DNA of 64,000 bases from Curvibacter sp. CHRR-16 (GCF_018474005.1 NZ_JAHCSH010000001.1:434001-498000); one strand, 5' to 3'. Positions 54,699 to 64,000 are shown, counted from the stretch's first letter. Notes: a model not told the origin generated them from the sequence alone. Numbers and translations: made by a program.

Positions 54699-55373
54699 CT
54701 AGCGCTGGTGGTGTTGATCCAGCAGTTGGTGCAGGGTTTCCAAAAAGCGTTGTGCGGCCACTTCCATGGGCCACGGTTCCCACGGCGTGCCACCGTAGCG
54801 GGCTGTCAAAGGATCGTCTTGCAATGGTGTGACGGTGATACCCAAAATGCGCCGCACTTCCTCCACGCTCCAGCCTGCGATGTGGATGGCTTCACTGGCG
54901 GCGGCCAAGATGTCGGCTTTTTTGTGTTGGCTTTTGCCGCTGCTGGTCCACCAGCTAATGCCATATTTGGCAAACAGCATTTTTTGCATGCGCTCCATGA
55001 GCTGCAAAAAGTCCGTGCCCAGCACGGGCTTGAGCGGGGAAATGGGATCGAACCCAACCAGGCCCTCTTCCGCATCGTGCAGCAGTTCACGCAGTGCAGT
55101 GGCTGTGTCCAGTGTGCTTTGGTTGCGGCGAATTTCCAGTACCAGCAGGCTATGCTGCGCGACCGACATGGGTAAGGACCACTTGGAGTGGCCACCCCAG
55201 CGAAAGGTGCGTGACAGGCCAATGGCCACGTCCTCGTCGTCGATGTCGGCAAACGTGGGATCGAACAAATTGATGTAGCGCCCAGAAGGCATGCGCACCC
55301 AAGCGCTGTGGGCGTCTGGGCGGCGGGGAGAGGCGGTAGAAGCCGAGGGGGTGGACGTGCGAGCGGTAACCAT
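54699..55373 (-). CDS. HD-domain hydrolase (YfdR-like)
   Basis: 224 aa from the ATG at 55373. The protein resembles the HD phosphohydrolases encoded by YfdR-like and 5'-deoxynucleotidase-type genes: MSVAQHSLLVLEIRR (first His), LRELLHDAEEGLVGFDP (HD pair), and WPMEVAAQRFLETLHQLL near the end. The region DPTFADIDDEDVAIGLSRTF precedes the HD core. Such enzymes hydrolyse nucleotides; the substrate here is unknown. It forms a two-gene unit with the ion channel gene. Confidence 0.8.
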   Translation of the reverse strand: MVTARTSTPSASTASPRRPDAHSAWVRMPSGRYINLFDPTFADIDDEDVAIGLSRTFRWGGHSKWSLPMSVAQHSLLVLEIRRNQSTLDTATALRELLHDAEEGLVGFDPISPLKPVLGTDFLQLMERMQKMLFAKYGISWWTSSGKSQHKKADILAAASEAIHIAGWSVEEVRRILGITVTPLQDDPLTARYGGTPWEPWPMEVAAQRFLETLHQLLDQHHQR

Positions 55374-55509
55374 AGACCAAATTGTCCGTGAGGTTTTTGG
55401 GCTGCTGGTGCGCCAGCGCAAAAAATGCTTAAGTTACGCCTACAGTTGCCGTTATTGGACGTACGTTCAACCCGCAAAGTAACCGGAGGGGGCCCCAAGC
55501 CTTGAGACC

Positions 55510-55953
55510 ATGCCACTTACACCATTGGATCGGAACTCGACCCTGCGCCCCACCAGTGCAGATGCCGCTGCACACGGCGCCAACCGGGTAGTCCCTGTCG
55601 CGCCTGTCAATCAATCCACGCCAGAGCCCAGTGTGATCTATGAAATCAAGGTCAGCCAGCCCCCGCGAGAGGATGTGACCTACCCCAACCCGAGCGAACA
55701 CAGTGCCATGAAAGGCCCGCATGGGGAGCCCGGTGAGCGAGATTGGGCGACCAAACGCGCCGCTGGCGATAAACCCAAAGACCCGCCTGATCCACCTATC
55801 GCTGAACTGCTCATTGAAAACTTGCGCATCGTGTGGATGGCCAGTGCCGCGGCGGTGCAGGTGCAGCCTGAGAAGGATGATGGTCGCTTAGCAGGTCAAC
55901 AACCCCAGGGTTACGACATCCAGAAAGTGCGCAAAACCGAAAAACCCGAGTGA
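55510..55953 (+). CDS. Hypothetical protein upstream of queC
   Basis: 147 aa, not recognised. It is hydrophilic, rich in Pro, Glu and Lys, and has no signal peptide, membrane helix or known motif. The centre (EPSVIYEIKVSQPPREDVTY, then GPHGEPGERDWATKRAAGDK) looks disordered; a short hydrophobic helix (AELLIENLRIVWMASAAAVQ, ~100-119) might be a membrane-contact or packing segment. It is read in the same direction as queC, 41 bases upstream. Coding use of codons resembles the neighbouring genes, so it is probably real. Confidence 0.6.
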   Translation: MPLTPLDRNSTLRPTSADAAAHGANRVVPVAPVNQSTPEPSVIYEIKVSQPPREDVTYPNPSEHSAMKGPHGEPGERDWATKRAAGDKPKDPPDPPIAELLIENLRIVWMASAAAVQVQPEKDDGRLAGQQPQGYDIQKVRKTEKPE

Positions 55954-55994
55954 GGCTTGCATCCCCAAGCGGGTAAGCCACTACCATTGCGGCC

Positions 55995-56696
55995 ATGCAT
56001 ACATCCGCACTGGTACTTTTTTCCGGTGGACAAGATTCCACCACTTGTTTGGCCCACGCGCTGGCGCATTACGACCGCGTGGAAACGGTGGGCTTTGACT
56101 ACGGCCAACGCCACTCCATAGAGCTGCAAGCCCGCGTGCACGTGCTGCAGGCCATCCGCGACGAATTTCCCCATTGGGCGCCCAAACTGGGCGAAGACCA
56201 CATGCTGGACTTGGGTGTGCTGGGGCAGGTCAGTGAGACATCCCTCACGCGCGACACGGCTTTTGCCATGCAGGCCAATGGCTTGCCCAACACCTTTGTG
56301 CCCGGGCGCAATCTGCTCTTTATCACGCTGGCGGCAGCACTGGCCTACCGCCGTGGCTTGCAGGTGCTGGTCACGGGCGTGTGCGAGACCGATTTTTCGG
56401 GCTACCCCGACTGCCGCGACGACACCATGAAGGCGCTGCAAGTGGCGCTGAACCTGGGTATGGAGCAGCGCTTTCGCATCAGCACCCCGCTGATGTGGAT
56501 AGACAAAGCCCAAACTTGGGCATTGGCCCACGAGCTGGGTGGCGACAAACTGGTGGAGGTGATTTTGGAGCACAGCCACACCTGCTACGCCGGGGACCGT
56601 GAGCACCGCCATGCGTGGGGCTACGGCTGCGGCACGTGCCCGGCGTGCGAGTTGCGCGCCAAGGGCTACCAGCAGTTTGTGGCCGCCAAGGCCTAA
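55995..56696 (+). CDS. queC: 7-cyano-7-deazaguanine synthase
   Basis: 233 aa. QueC makes preQ0 for queuosine synthesis using ATP and ammonia. Motifs are [19 protein letters not shown] (PP-loop), [37 protein letters not shown] and the zinc-binding CTCYAG-like end [19 protein letters not shown] with CPAC. No other queuosine gene and no preQ1 riboswitch was seen close by. Confidence 0.96.
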   Translation: MHTSALVLFSGGQDSTTCLAHALAHYDRVETVGFDYGQRHSIELQARVHVLQAIRDEFPHWAPKLGEDHMLDLGVLGQVSETSLTRDTAFAMQANGLPNTFVPGRNLLFITLAAALAYRRGLQVLVTGVCETDFSGYPDCRDDTMKALQVALNLGMEQRFRISTPLMWIDKAQTWALAHELGGDKLVEVILEHSHTCYAGDREHRHAWGYGCGTCPACELRAKGYQQFVAAKA

Positions 56697-56729
56697 GCCA
56701 TCAGCCCAGCCAACCAGTCCCCTAGCCGT

Positions 56730-58553
56730 TTACAGCAAGCGGCTGTGCAGCGCAAAGGCTGCGTTGGTCGAGTCGTTCGTGGCTTGCAGCTCCCACGTGC
56801 GGCGGTGAAAACGGGCCAGCGTAGGCCGGTGGGCAATGGAGATGAGCGTGCCGCCTTGCGCTTGCAGCATGTCCAAGAGGCGCTGGTACAGCGTTTCTTC
56901 GGTCTGGATGTCCAGCGCGCTGGTGGCCTCATCGGCCAGCAACCACTGCGGCTTGTGCAGCAGGGCGCGGGCAATAGCCAAGCGTTGCTGCTCGCCGCCA
57001 GAGAGCTTTTGGTTCCACGCATCCAGTGTGTCCAAGGAGGCGCACAGATGGCCTAGTTCTGCTTCGCGCAGGGCGGTTTGCAGTTGGGCATCGGTGTAGC
57101 GTTCAGGCAGTTCGGGGTAGGCCAGTGCATCGCGCAGTGCCCCGTTGGGAAAGTAGGGCTTTTGCGGCAGCACCATGGCGTGGGCAGGCCATTGCACCTG
57201 GCCACTGGCGTGGGGCCAAATGCCGCTCAGTGCTCTGAACAGCGTGGACTTGCCCGAGCCCGAGGGGCCCTGCAGCAGCACATGCTCGCCCGCAGTGGTG
57301 GTGAGTGCATCCACTGCCAGCAGCAGGCTGCCATCGGGCAGGTGCACCTGCAGTGGCTGCGCTTGCAGGGTGTCGCCAGCGGTGCGGGTTAGGGATGTGT
57401 TTGCTATAGTTTTGATAGCTGCTTCAGCAATGCTGGCGTGCTCTGCAGCCAGAAAAGATGCTTCAAAACCGGTCAAGCGGTCAGTCGTGGCGCGCCAAGC
57501 GGCCAGGCTCTGGTAACTGTCCACAAACCAGCTCAGAGCATCTTGCACGCGGCCAAAGGCGCTGGCGATTTGCATCAAAGTGCCCATTTGGATGGCACCG
57601 CTGAAAAAGCGTGGTGCCGCTACGACGAAGGGAAACACCACCGCCGCTTGGCCAAAGAAACTGGTGAACCAGACCAGGTTTTTCTGCGCCTTGATCAGGC
57701 GCAGCGTGTTGTCCAGCACGCGCTCAAAGCGTTGGCCCAAGTGGCGCTGGGCCACGGTTTCGCCTTGGTCCAAGGCGATGGATTCGCTGTACTCGCGCAC
57801 GCGCACCATGTGGTGGCGAAAGTCGGCCTCCACGCGCTGTTGCTCAAAGTTGAGCGGTATTTGGCGGCGGCCAATGTAGTGGGTGAGCACGCTGCCCACG
57901 CCGCAGTAAAGCACGGCCATCCAGACCATGAAGCCGGGAATAAAGTATTCGCTGCCCCCTAGGTGGAAGCTGAAGTCGCCCGACAAGCCCCACAGAATGC
58001 CGACAAAGCTGACCAATGTGACGCAGGAGTTGAGCAAGCCCATGGACAGGCCAATGGTCTGGCTGGTAAAGCCATTGATGTCGTCTTGGATACGCTGGTC
58101 GGGGTTGTCGGTGCCCGCTTGCTGCTGGCCGGTAAAGCGGGCCAGCTCCAGCCGGTAAAAGGTGTGACCTGTGAGCCAGCGCTGCAAGTAGGTGGTGGTC
58201 ATCCACTGTCGCCAGCGCATTTCCAGCAACTGGGTCAGGTAAAACTTGTACACCGCCAAGATGATGGCACCGAAAGCCAGGTAGCTAAAGCGCCCCAGTT
58301 GGGTCCAAAACACCTCGGCGTTTTTCTCTTGCAGTGCGTTGTAAAACACGCCATACCAGTCGTTGAACAGCACCGACATGTAAACCAGCGCGAGGTTCAA
58401 CGCCACAATGGCGACGAGCAGGGCGCGGCCTTTCCAGCGGTCTTGGCTGTGCCAGAAATAGGGTTTGGTCAGGTGCCACGCTTGGCGCAGAAAAGTGCCC
58501 AGCGCGTGCAGTTTGGCGCCCGGGCTGCGGGGTGCAGATGTGGTCTCGTTCAT
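56730..58553 (-). CDS. YddA/SbmA-type ABC transporter, fused permease and ATPase
   Basis: 607 aa. The N-terminal membrane domain (about 30-340) has the SbmA/BacA-like layout (PYFWHSQDRWKGRALLVAIV, NDWYGVFYNALQEKNAEVFW, RLELARFTGQQQAGTDNPDQ, QRIQDDINGFTSQTIGL). The C-terminal ATPase has GPSGSGKSTLFRALSGIW, LSGGEQQRLAIARALLHKPQ and LLADEATSALD. The family moves peptides, antibiotics or vitamin B12-like molecules. A copy of the dispersed repeat encodes AEAAIKTIANTSL between the two domains. It converges on queC. Confidence 0.88.
   Translation of the reverse strand: MNETTSAPRSPGAKLHALGTFLRQAWHLTKPYFWHSQDRWKGRALLVAIVALNLALVYMSVLFNDWYGVFYNALQEKNAEVFWTQLGRFSYLAFGAIILAVYKFYLTQLLEMRWRQWMTTTYLQRWLTGHTFYRLELARFTGQQQAGTDNPDQRIQDDINGFTSQTIGLSMGLLNSCVTLVSFVGILWGLSGDFSFHLGGSEYFIPGFMVWMAVLYCGVGSVLTHYIGRRQIPLNFEQQRVEADFRHHMVRVREYSESIALDQGETVAQRHLGQRFERVLDNTLRLIKAQKNLVWFTSFFGQAAVVFPFVVAAPRFFSGAIQMGTLMQIASAFGRVQDALSWFVDSYQSLAAWRATTDRLTGFEASFLAAEHASIAEAAIKTIANTSLTRTAGDTLQAQPLQVHLPDGSLLLAVDALTTTAGEHVLLQGPSGSGKSTLFRALSGIWPHASGQVQWPAHAMVLPQKPYFPNGALRDALAYPELPERYTDAQLQTALREAELGHLCASLDTLDAWNQKLSGGEQQRLAIARALLHKPQWLLADEATSALDIQTEETLYQRLLDMLQAQGGTLISIAHRPTLARFHRRTWELQATNDSTNAAFALHSRLL
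57401..57430. repeat. Dispersed 30-bp in-frame repeat, type copy
   Basis: TTGCTATAGTTTTGATAGC then TGCTTCAGCAA. Related copies: 6302-6325 (minus), 11053-11073, 21386-21408 (minus), 40521-40541, 59985-60004, and possibly 34178-34247. Core features are GCTAY on the left, ATAGC on the right and a trailing YCAGCAA; all but the last copy lie in frame inside genes. Confidence 0.6.
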
Positions 58554-58574
58554 AGGGGACTGGCTGTACAGGGT

Positions 58575-59468
58575 TTAGTTGCGCACACCGCTGGCCACAT
58601 GCCCCGAAGGCACATGGCGCGCGGCCGATTCGATGTGGCCGGTTTGATCGTCAAAAAAGAAATCTGGTTCCAGCTCGCGCAGAAATTCGCCTTTATCCAA
58701 GCCACCCAAGAACAGGGCTTCATCGACCTCGATGTTCCAGTCCATCAGGGTGCGGATGGCGCGCTCGTGGGAGGGAGCGCTGCGGGCTGTTACCAGTGCG
58801 GTGTGGATGCGCATGCGCTCGTTGCCCGCTTGCTGCAGCTGGTGCAGTGCCATGAGCAGGGGTTTGAACGGGCCGTCGGGCAGGGGCTGGCGCACCTTTT
58901 CCATTTCGTGCTGCTGAAAGGCTTTGATGCCGCCTTCTTGGTACACGCGCTCGGCCTCGTCGCTAAAGAGCACCGCGTCACCGTCAAACGCGATGCGCAC
59001 TTCGTGGGGGTGGGCGTCGCTGGCCAGCGCGCTGTGCGGGTAGACCTGGGCTGCCGGAACACCCGCGGCCAGTGCAGCCCGCACATCGCTCATGTGGGTG
59101 CTCAGGAACAAGTTGGCGCGCAGCGGTTGCAGGTAGCGCCATGGCGACTGCCCGCGCACAAAGCAGCCGCGTTGCAGGTTCAGGCCATAGTGCGCTGCAG
59201 AGCGGAACACGCGCATGCCCGATACCGGGTCGTTGCGCGAGAGGATGACCACCTCCACGCGCTGCGAGTTGGCATCGTTGAAGGCCAGCAGTTTTTTCAC
59301 CAAAGAAAACGCCACACCGGGTTTGGCGGGCACGTCCAGGCGCTGGCGTTGCAGCTCCATGTAGGCGCGGTCATCGGTCTGCTCGAAAACGCGGTTTTCT
59401 TCCTCAAAGTCAAACAGCGCACGGCTGGAAATGGCCACGACCAGCTTGTCGTCCAAGGAAAGTGCCAT
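58575..59468 (-). CDS. 5'-nucleotidase (PF06189 type)
   Basis: 297 aa cytosolic 5'-nucleotidase-like protein: LVVAISSRALFDFEEENRVF, VEVVILSRNDPVSGMRVFRS, RGQSPWRYLQPLRANLFLST, VRIAFDGDAVLFSDEAERVY and GGLDKGEFLREL, DFFFDDQTGHIESA. The Asp-rich blocks resemble the HAD-like active site of the family, which dephosphorylates nucleoside monophosphates. The gene lies six bases after gspF in the same direction and may be read through from the T2SS operon, though a functional link is not obvious. Confidence 0.88.
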   Translation of the reverse strand: MALSLDDKLVVAISSRALFDFEEENRVFEQTDDRAYMELQRQRLDVPAKPGVAFSLVKKLLAFNDANSQRVEVVILSRNDPVSGMRVFRSAAHYGLNLQRGCFVRGQSPWRYLQPLRANLFLSTHMSDVRAALAAGVPAAQVYPHSALASDAHPHEVRIAFDGDAVLFSDEAERVYQEGGIKAFQQHEMEKVRQPLPDGPFKPLLMALHQLQQAGNERMRIHTALVTARSAPSHERAIRTLMDWNIEVDEALFLGGLDKGEFLRELEPDFFFDDQTGHIESAARHVPSGHVASGVRN

Positions 59469-59474
59469 GGGCGT

Positions 59475-60689
59475 TTATTTCACCAGTTGGTTGATTTGGA
59501 TGATGGGCAGCATAACCGCCAGCACGATGAGCATGACGATGCCCCCCATGGCGACGATGAGCAGCGGTTCGAGCAGCGTAGCCAAGTTCATGGCGCGGCG
59601 CTGTACCTCGGCACGCAGTTGGGTGGCGGCACGCTCAAGCATGTCGCTGAGCTGGCCGGTTTGTTCGCCCAAGCGCGTGAACATGGTAAGCAGCGGGGGG
59701 AAGCATTTTTCGTGTGCCAAGGCGCTGGCCAAGGGCGCGCCCTCGCGTACCAGGGTGAGCGCATTGAGCGCAGCGGCGCGCAGCGAACGATTGGACAGCG
59801 TTTCAGCAGCGGCCTGGATGGCTTTGAGGATGGGCACCCCCGCTGCTGCCAGCATGGCCAGCGTGCTGGCAAAGCGGGCGGCGTTGTACTGGCGGGCCAG
59901 CTTACCAACCAAGGGCAGGCGCAGCAGGGTTTCGTCAATTTTGAGAAGAAATTGCTCGTTAGAGCGCATGGAATAAGCTGCGACCGCTATCAAACCTATA
60001 GCAGATAAGAGCAGCCACCAGTTTTCGCGCACCAAGCTGCTCAGGCCCAGCATGACGCGGGTGAGCAGGGGCAGGGCTTGTTTGCTGCTGGCAAACACAT
60101 TGGCCACCTGTGGCACCACGTAGGCCAGCAAAAACACCACGATGCAGATGGCCACGGCGCTGACGATCATGGGGTAGAGGGCGGCACCCACGATTTTGGA
60201 GCGCAGGTTGTCTTGTTCCTCTTGCTCGTCGGCCAAGCGCTGCAGCACGGCGCCCAGTTGGCCGCTGTGCTCGCCCGCGCCCACCACGGCGACGGACACC
60301 GCGCTGAACTCGCGCGGGTGCATGGCCATGGCGCGCGACAGCGATGAGCCGCCATTGACTTCGGCGCGCAGCGTGGCGATCACGGCGCGCTGGGCGGGGG
60401 TCTCGGCTTCTTCGGCCAGCGTGGCCAAGGCGCGCTCAATGGGCAGGCCCGCAGCGACCAAGCCCGAGAGCTGGCGCAGCCATACAGCACGCTGGCTGCT
60501 GCGAAAAGCGCGCCGGGCCGTGCTCACGGGGGCTTGTGGGTTGACGGCAGCCCCCAATGGCTCCACCTGCAGTGGCACCAGTTGCTGGGCACGCAGTTGG
60601 CTGCGGGCGGCGCGGGCGGTGTCGGCTTCCAGGGTGCCAGTGCGGGTTTTGCCGTCGGCGTCTACAGCTTGGTAGGAAAAGGCGGGCAT
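59475..60689 (-). CDS. gspF: Type II secretion inner-membrane platform protein GspF
   Basis: 404 aa. It begins MPAFSYQAVDADGKTRTGTL and has the two GspF domains, each with a three-helix membrane module: LRQLSGLVAAGLPIERALAT, FASTLAMLAAAGVPILKAIQ, VLARAPLASALAHEKCFPPL-type and LEPLLIVAMGGIVMLIVLAV. It anchors the GspE ATPase to the membrane complex. A copy of the dispersed repeat (59985-60004) encodes LSAIGLIAVAA in the third helix. It lies 34 bases after gspE. Confidence 0.92.
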   Translation of the reverse strand: MPAFSYQAVDADGKTRTGTLEADTARAARSQLRAQQLVPLQVEPLGAAVNPQAPVSTARRAFRSSQRAVWLRQLSGLVAAGLPIERALATLAEEAETPAQRAVIATLRAEVNGGSSLSRAMAMHPREFSAVSVAVVGAGEHSGQLGAVLQRLADEQEEQDNLRSKIVGAALYPMIVSAVAICIVVFLLAYVVPQVANVFASSKQALPLLTRVMLGLSSLVRENWWLLLSAIGLIAVAAYSMRSNEQFLLKIDETLLRLPLVGKLARQYNAARFASTLAMLAAAGVPILKAIQAAAETLSNRSLRAAALNALTLVREGAPLASALAHEKCFPPLLTMFTRLGEQTGQLSDMLERAATQLRAEVQRRAMNLATLLEPLLIVAMGGIVMLIVLAVMLPIIQINQLVK

Positions 60690-60723
60690 GGCGGTGTGTC
60701 TCTGGCTTTATTCTGGGAGGGCT

Positions 60724-62109
60724 TTAGTCGCGCACCACGCGCAGCAGTTCTTCCAGCGTTGTCAGGCCTGAGTCCACCAGGCGTTGGCCGTCTTGGCGCA
60801 GGGTGCGCATGCCCCTGTCCATGGCCGCTTGGCGAATCTCGGCCTCGGGCGCGCTGCGGTGCACCAAGTCGGCAATGTGCTCGTCCACGGTCAGCAGCTC
60901 GAACACGCCAGTGCGCCCGGCGTAGCCCAAGTCGGCGCAGTGGTCGCAGCCTTTGCCGTGGCAGTGGCTGCACAGCTTGCGCACCAAGCGCTGGGCCAGC
61001 ACCCCGCGCAGGGTGGAACTGAGCAAGAAGGGCTCCACGCCCATGTCCACCAAGCGCGTGACGGCGCTGGGGGCGTCGTTGGTGTGCAAGGTGGCCAGCA
61101 CCAAGTGGCCGGTGAGCGAAGCTTGGATGGCGATTTGGGCGGTTTCAAAGTCGCGGATTTCCCCGATCATCACCACGTCCGGGTCTTGCCGCAGGATGGC
61201 GCGCAGGGCTTTGGCAAAGGTCAGATCGATCTTGGCGTTGACCTGGGTTTGGCCTACGCCGGGTAGCTCGTATTCGATCGGGTCTTCCACGGTGAGGATG
61301 TTGTTTTGCGTGGAGTCCAAGCGCGACAGGGCTGCGTACAGCGTGGTGGTCTTGCCCGAGCCGGTGGGGCCGGTGACCAGCAAAATGCCGTGGGGTTGGG
61401 CAATCAGGTCGACGAACTGTTTGAGCACCACACCTTGCATGCCCACGGATTCGAGGCTTTTTTGGTCTTGGCTCTTGTCCAGCAAACGCAGCACGGCGCG
61501 CTCGCCGTGGTTGTTGGGCAGGGTGGAGACGCGCACGTCCACGGCGCGGGTGCCCATGCGCAGGCTGATGCGGCCGTCTTGGGGCAGGCGTTTTTCGGAG
61601 ATATCGAGATCGGCCATGATTTTCAGGCGCGAAATCAGCGCCGCATGCAGCGCGCGCGGGGTTTGCACCACTTCGCGCAGCGAGCCATCGACGCGAAAGC
61701 GCACGCTGCTGTTGCGCTCATAGGGCTCGATGTGGATGTCGCTGGCGCCATCGCGTGCAGCTTGCGTCAGCAAGGCGTTGAGCATGCGGATGATGGGCGC
61801 ATCGTCGGCGGTTTCCAGCAAGTCTTCTACGGCGGGCAGGTCTTGCAGCATTCGCGAGAGATCGGCCTCGCCTTGCACTTCACTGACCACTGCCGCTGCG
61901 CTGGATTCGCCTTGCGCGTAGGCCGCGCTGATGCGCTGGGCCAGGGTGTCGGGCGCTTCGGTTTCCACCTCGGTGACGCGGTATTTGCGCATCACCTCGG
62001 ATATGGCAGAGGGCGCGGTTTGCGCATGTATCCACAGCGTGAGCGTGCCGTCATCCTGCAGCAGCAGTTGCTGGCTGCGGGCAAAGGCGTAGGGCAGGGG
62101 GTAGCGCAT
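60724..62109 (-). CDS. gspE: Type II secretion ATPase GspE
   Basis: 461 aa, shorter than GspE of ~500 because the N-terminal GspL-binding region is compact. Motifs are [20 protein letters not shown] (Walker A), the Asp box [12 protein letters not shown], Walker [20 protein letters not shown], the His box [17 protein letters not shown], and the tetracysteine zinc motif [14 protein letters not shown]. It powers pseudopilus assembly with GspF. The start lies five bases after the gspD stop. Confidence 0.95.
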   Translation of the reverse strand: MRYPLPYAFARSQQLLLQDDGTLTLWIHAQTAPSAISEVMRKYRVTEVETEAPDTLAQRISAAYAQGESSAAAVVSEVQGEADLSRMLQDLPAVEDLLETADDAPIIRMLNALLTQAARDGASDIHIEPYERNSSVRFRVDGSLREVVQTPRALHAALISRLKIMADLDISEKRLPQDGRISLRMGTRAVDVRVSTLPNNHGERAVLRLLDKSQDQKSLESVGMQGVVLKQFVDLIAQPHGILLVTGPTGSGKTTTLYAALSRLDSTQNNILTVEDPIEYELPGVGQTQVNAKIDLTFAKALRAILRQDPDVVMIGEIRDFETAQIAIQASLTGHLVLATLHTNDAPSAVTRLVDMGVEPFLLSSTLRGVLAQRLVRKLCSHCHGKGCDHCADLGYAGRTGVFELLTVDEHIADLVHRSAPEAEIRQAAMDRGMRTLRQDGQRLVDSGLTTLEELLRVVRD

Positions 62110-62114
62110 GGCAA

Positions 62115-64000
62115 TCAGGGGGTTGTGGTCGCAGGGGCGGCAGGTGTGGCCGGGGTGGCAGGGGTTTTGTCGTCTTCCAATTTGTCAATGTCCGTCCAAC
62201 GCAGCGTCATGGCATCGGTGGGCCTGTTGGGCAGCGCGGGGGCACCGCTCACGCTGTTGGTGCCTGTGCTGGGTGTGGGCTGGATGACTTTTTGGTGGCT
62301 GCGCATGCTTTCGTAGCGTTCTGAGCTGAGTTTTTCGCTGCTTTCGGCATCGCGCAAGATAACAGGACGCAAGAACACCATCAGGTTGGTCTTTTTGCGA
62401 CTCTTGCTCTCGCTGCGGAACAAGCCACCCAGTAGCGGAATGTCGGCCAAGCCGGGCACGCTTTCTTTGCTGCCGCTGTAGGTGTCAGATAGCAAGCCAC
62501 CCAGCACGATGATGGCACCGTCTTCCACCACCACACTCGATTCGATGGTGCGTTTGTTGGTGGTGGGGCCGTTGGTATTGGTCAGGGTGGTGGAGTCCAC
62601 CGACGACACCTCTTGGTAGATGGCCATGCGGATGCTGCCGTTTTCGCTGATCTGCGGTTTGACCTTGAGGGTCAGGCCCACGTCTTTGCGCTCCACGGTT
62701 TGGAATGCGCTGCTAGAGCCGGAGCTGCCCGTGTATTGACCAGTCACAAAGGGCACGTTTTGGCCGACCACGATCTTGGCCTCTTCGTTGTCCAGCGTCA
62801 GCAAATTGGGTGTCGAGAGCACGTTGCCCAGAGCGTTGGTCTGCAAGAAGCGGCCCAAGAAGCCCAGCACATAGGTGTCTCCGTATTTTTGACCGATACC
62901 AAGGTTGAGGCCTTTGCCCACGGTGGTGCTGGTCGAACCGGAGGAGATGGCCGATGCCAGTGTCACGATGTTGCTGCCACCACTGCCAAAGTTGGTGCCC
63001 AAAATGCCCACGGCCGCATCGCCTGTGTTGCCAATGCCGCCTTGCCACTGGATACCAAATTCAGCCGCTTTTTCATCGCTGACTTCGGCAATCAAGCTCT
63101 CCACAAACACCTGGGCTCGGCGGGTGTCGAGCTTGTCGATCACGGCTTTGAGCTGGCGGTATTGCGGTTCGCTGGCGGTGATGATGAGGGAGTTGGTGGA
63201 GGGATCGGCCTGGATTTGCCCACCCGTGCTGGGTTGGTTGCCACTTCCGCTGCTCGATCCCCCTGAGCTGCTGGTGCCGGATGATGCGCCGCTGCTGGTG
63301 CTCGATCCGCTGCTGGCGGTGGCGCTCAGACCATTGCTTGCCATGCCAGAACCGCCACTGCCAGCGCCCGCGCTGGCGGCAGCTGCACCGCTACCGCCTC
63401 CCGCTGTGGCGGCAATGGCTGCGCGCAAGGTGGCAGCTAGCTGCACGGCGCTGGCGTTTTTCAGATAAACCACATAGATGTTGCCCATGGCGCCATTGCT
63501 GGTGTTGGTGGGCTGGTCTAGGCGTTTGATGAGCGAGCGCGCCAAGGCCAGTTTGGCTTGGTTGGGGGCGCGCAGGATGATGCTGTTGGTGCGCGCTTCG
63601 GCCAAGATGGTGGTTTTGCCGCCGTCGGCCGTGGCCGCATTGCCTGCCGCTGGATTGGCCGCACCGCCACTGACGCTGTTGTCCACCAAGCGCTGTAGCA
63701 GGCTTTGCATTTCGGTGGCATTGCCGTATTGCAGGGGCACTATGTCCAAATCAGTGGCGTTGGGTGTGTCCAGCGATTCGATGATTTTGCTGATGCGGCG
63801 CAGGTTGTCGGCGTAGTCGGTGATGATGAGCGCGTTGGAGCCGCTGTTGACGTTGATCGGGTTGTTGGGGTTGATCAGCGGACGCAGGATGGGGATCAGG
63901 TTGGAGGCATTCTCGTACTGCAGGCGGATGATCTGCGTGAGCATCTGGTTGCCTGCGGCGTTGGTGCCTTTGCCGTTACTGGCGTCGGTGCTGGTGACGT
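62115..64000 (-). CDS. gspD: Type II secretion secretin GspD (5' part cut by the window edge)
   Basis: The frame is open to the right edge, so about the last 627 residues are seen. N1/N2 domains appear (NASNLIPILRPLINPNNPIN, NALIITDYADNLRRISKIIE), then an N3-like domain interrupted by a long Ser/Gly/Ala linker (about 50 residues, e.g. SSGSSTSSGASSGTSSSGG). The secretin domain follows (RRAQVFVESLIAEVSDEKAA, GTNFGSGGSNIVTLASA, LSTPNLLTLDNEEAKIVVGQ, VEDGAIIVLGGLLSDTYSGS, VPGLADIPLLGGLFRSESKS) and forms the outer-membrane channel. It is first of gspD-E-F. Confidence 0.93.
   Translation of the reverse strand, partial: VTSTDASNGKGTNAAGNQMLTQIIRLQYENASNLIPILRPLINPNNPINVNSGSNALIITDYADNLRRISKIIESLDTPNATDLDIVPLQYGNATEMQSLLQRLVDNSVSGGAANPAAGNAATADGGKTTILAEARTNSIILRAPNQAKLALARSLIKRLDQPTNTSNGAMGNIYVVYLKNASAVQLAATLRAAIAATAGGGSGAAAASAGAGSGGSGMASNGLSATASSGSSTSSGASSGTSSSGGSSSGSGNQPSTGGQIQADPSTNSLIITASEPQYRQLKAVIDKLDTRRAQVFVESLIAEVSDEKAAEFGIQWQGGIGNTGDAAVGILGTNFGSGGSNIVTLASAISSGSTSTTVGKGLNLGIGQKYGDTYVLGFLGRFLQTNALGNVLSTPNLLTLDNEEAKIVVGQNVPFVTGQYTGSSGSSSAFQTVERKDVGLTLKVKPQISENGSIRMAIYQEVSSVDSTTLTNTNGPTTNKRTIESSVVVEDGAIIVLGGLLSDTYSGSKESVPGLADIPLLGGLFRSESKSRKKTNLMVFLRPVILRDAESSEKLSSERYESMRSHQKVIQPTPSTGTNSVSGAPALPNRPTDAMTLRWTDIDKLEDDKTPATPATPAAPATTTP

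Noticed and set aside
55954..55994. preQ1 riboswitch upstream of queC
   Set aside because: The 41-base gap is too short and lacks the C-rich pseudoknot pattern of preQ1 aptamers.
57963..60008. 681-codon plus-strand frame opposite the ABC exporter, nucleotidase and gspF
   Set aside because: It spans the ends of three real antisense genes, has no family features, and its composition reflects the third-position bias of the other strand.

Overview
The window looks like a chromosomal segment of a betaproteobacterium of the Burkholderiales, most likely Comamonadaceae. The indications are the tmRNA with the proteolysis tag ANDERFALAA, G+C-rich third codon positions, a DUF2069/YihY divergent pair, and gene neighbourhoods such as puuE-uraD-allC and gspD-E-F. 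No rRNA, tRNA or CRISPR array was seen.

Layout. (1) 1-3963: the end of a type I (RTX-type) secretion operon: HlyB-like ATPase (cut by the window edge), HlyD-like adaptor, TolC-like outer-membrane protein and a HlyC-like toxin acyltransferase. The secreted substrate is not in the window. (2) 3949-11341 and 18188-29921: a purine-catabolism island. It has xanthine dehydrogenase (xdhA, xdhB, xdhC), the membrane cytochrome-c urate hydroxylase puuD, uraH, a uraD-allC fusion, puuE, an M20 hydrolase, a LysR regulator, a four-gene BMP-type ABC importer, a Rieske oxygenase and an Aah1-type adenine deaminase. Together they could import purines and take adenine through hypoxanthine, xanthine, urate and allantoin to ureides and ammonia. 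The ammonium channel amtB further right has a near-consensus sigma-54 promoter. (3) 11457-18140, lying within the island: a chemoreceptor, two orphan TRAP solute-binding proteins, a Crp/Fnr-type regulator, a class III aminotransferase and a RelB/YafQ-type toxin-antitoxin pair. (4) 29965-43605: c-di-GMP proteins, an FAD oxidase, YihY, a CBS protein, aroC-MFS, amtB, an EAL-CBS-GGDEF protein, a GST-DHFR fusion, a cupin and an MscS channel. (5) 44200-46299: a low-G+C array of integron gene cassettes without an integrase (a CALIN). All genes are on the minus strand and are separated by attC sites: a broken hypothetical gene, a GFA-family gene preceded by a consensus-like LexA box, an HNH protein and a GNAT acetyltransferase. 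An IS110-family remnant lies at its far end. (6) 46457-64000: thyA, an MFS gene, malic enzyme, a MarR-GNAT fusion, ssrA, gph-ubiG, an OmpA-like protein, an ion channel, an HD hydrolase, queC, a YddA/SbmA-type ABC exporter, a 5'-nucleotidase and the type II secretion genes gspF, gspE and gspD (gspD cut by the window edge).

The parts most worth a second look are the CALIN with its SOS-box cassette, the Rieske oxygenase coupled to adenine deaminase, the in-frame GST-DHFR and UraD-AllC fusions, the orphan TRAP pair, and a family of roughly 30-bp repeats that recur in frame inside unrelated genes.
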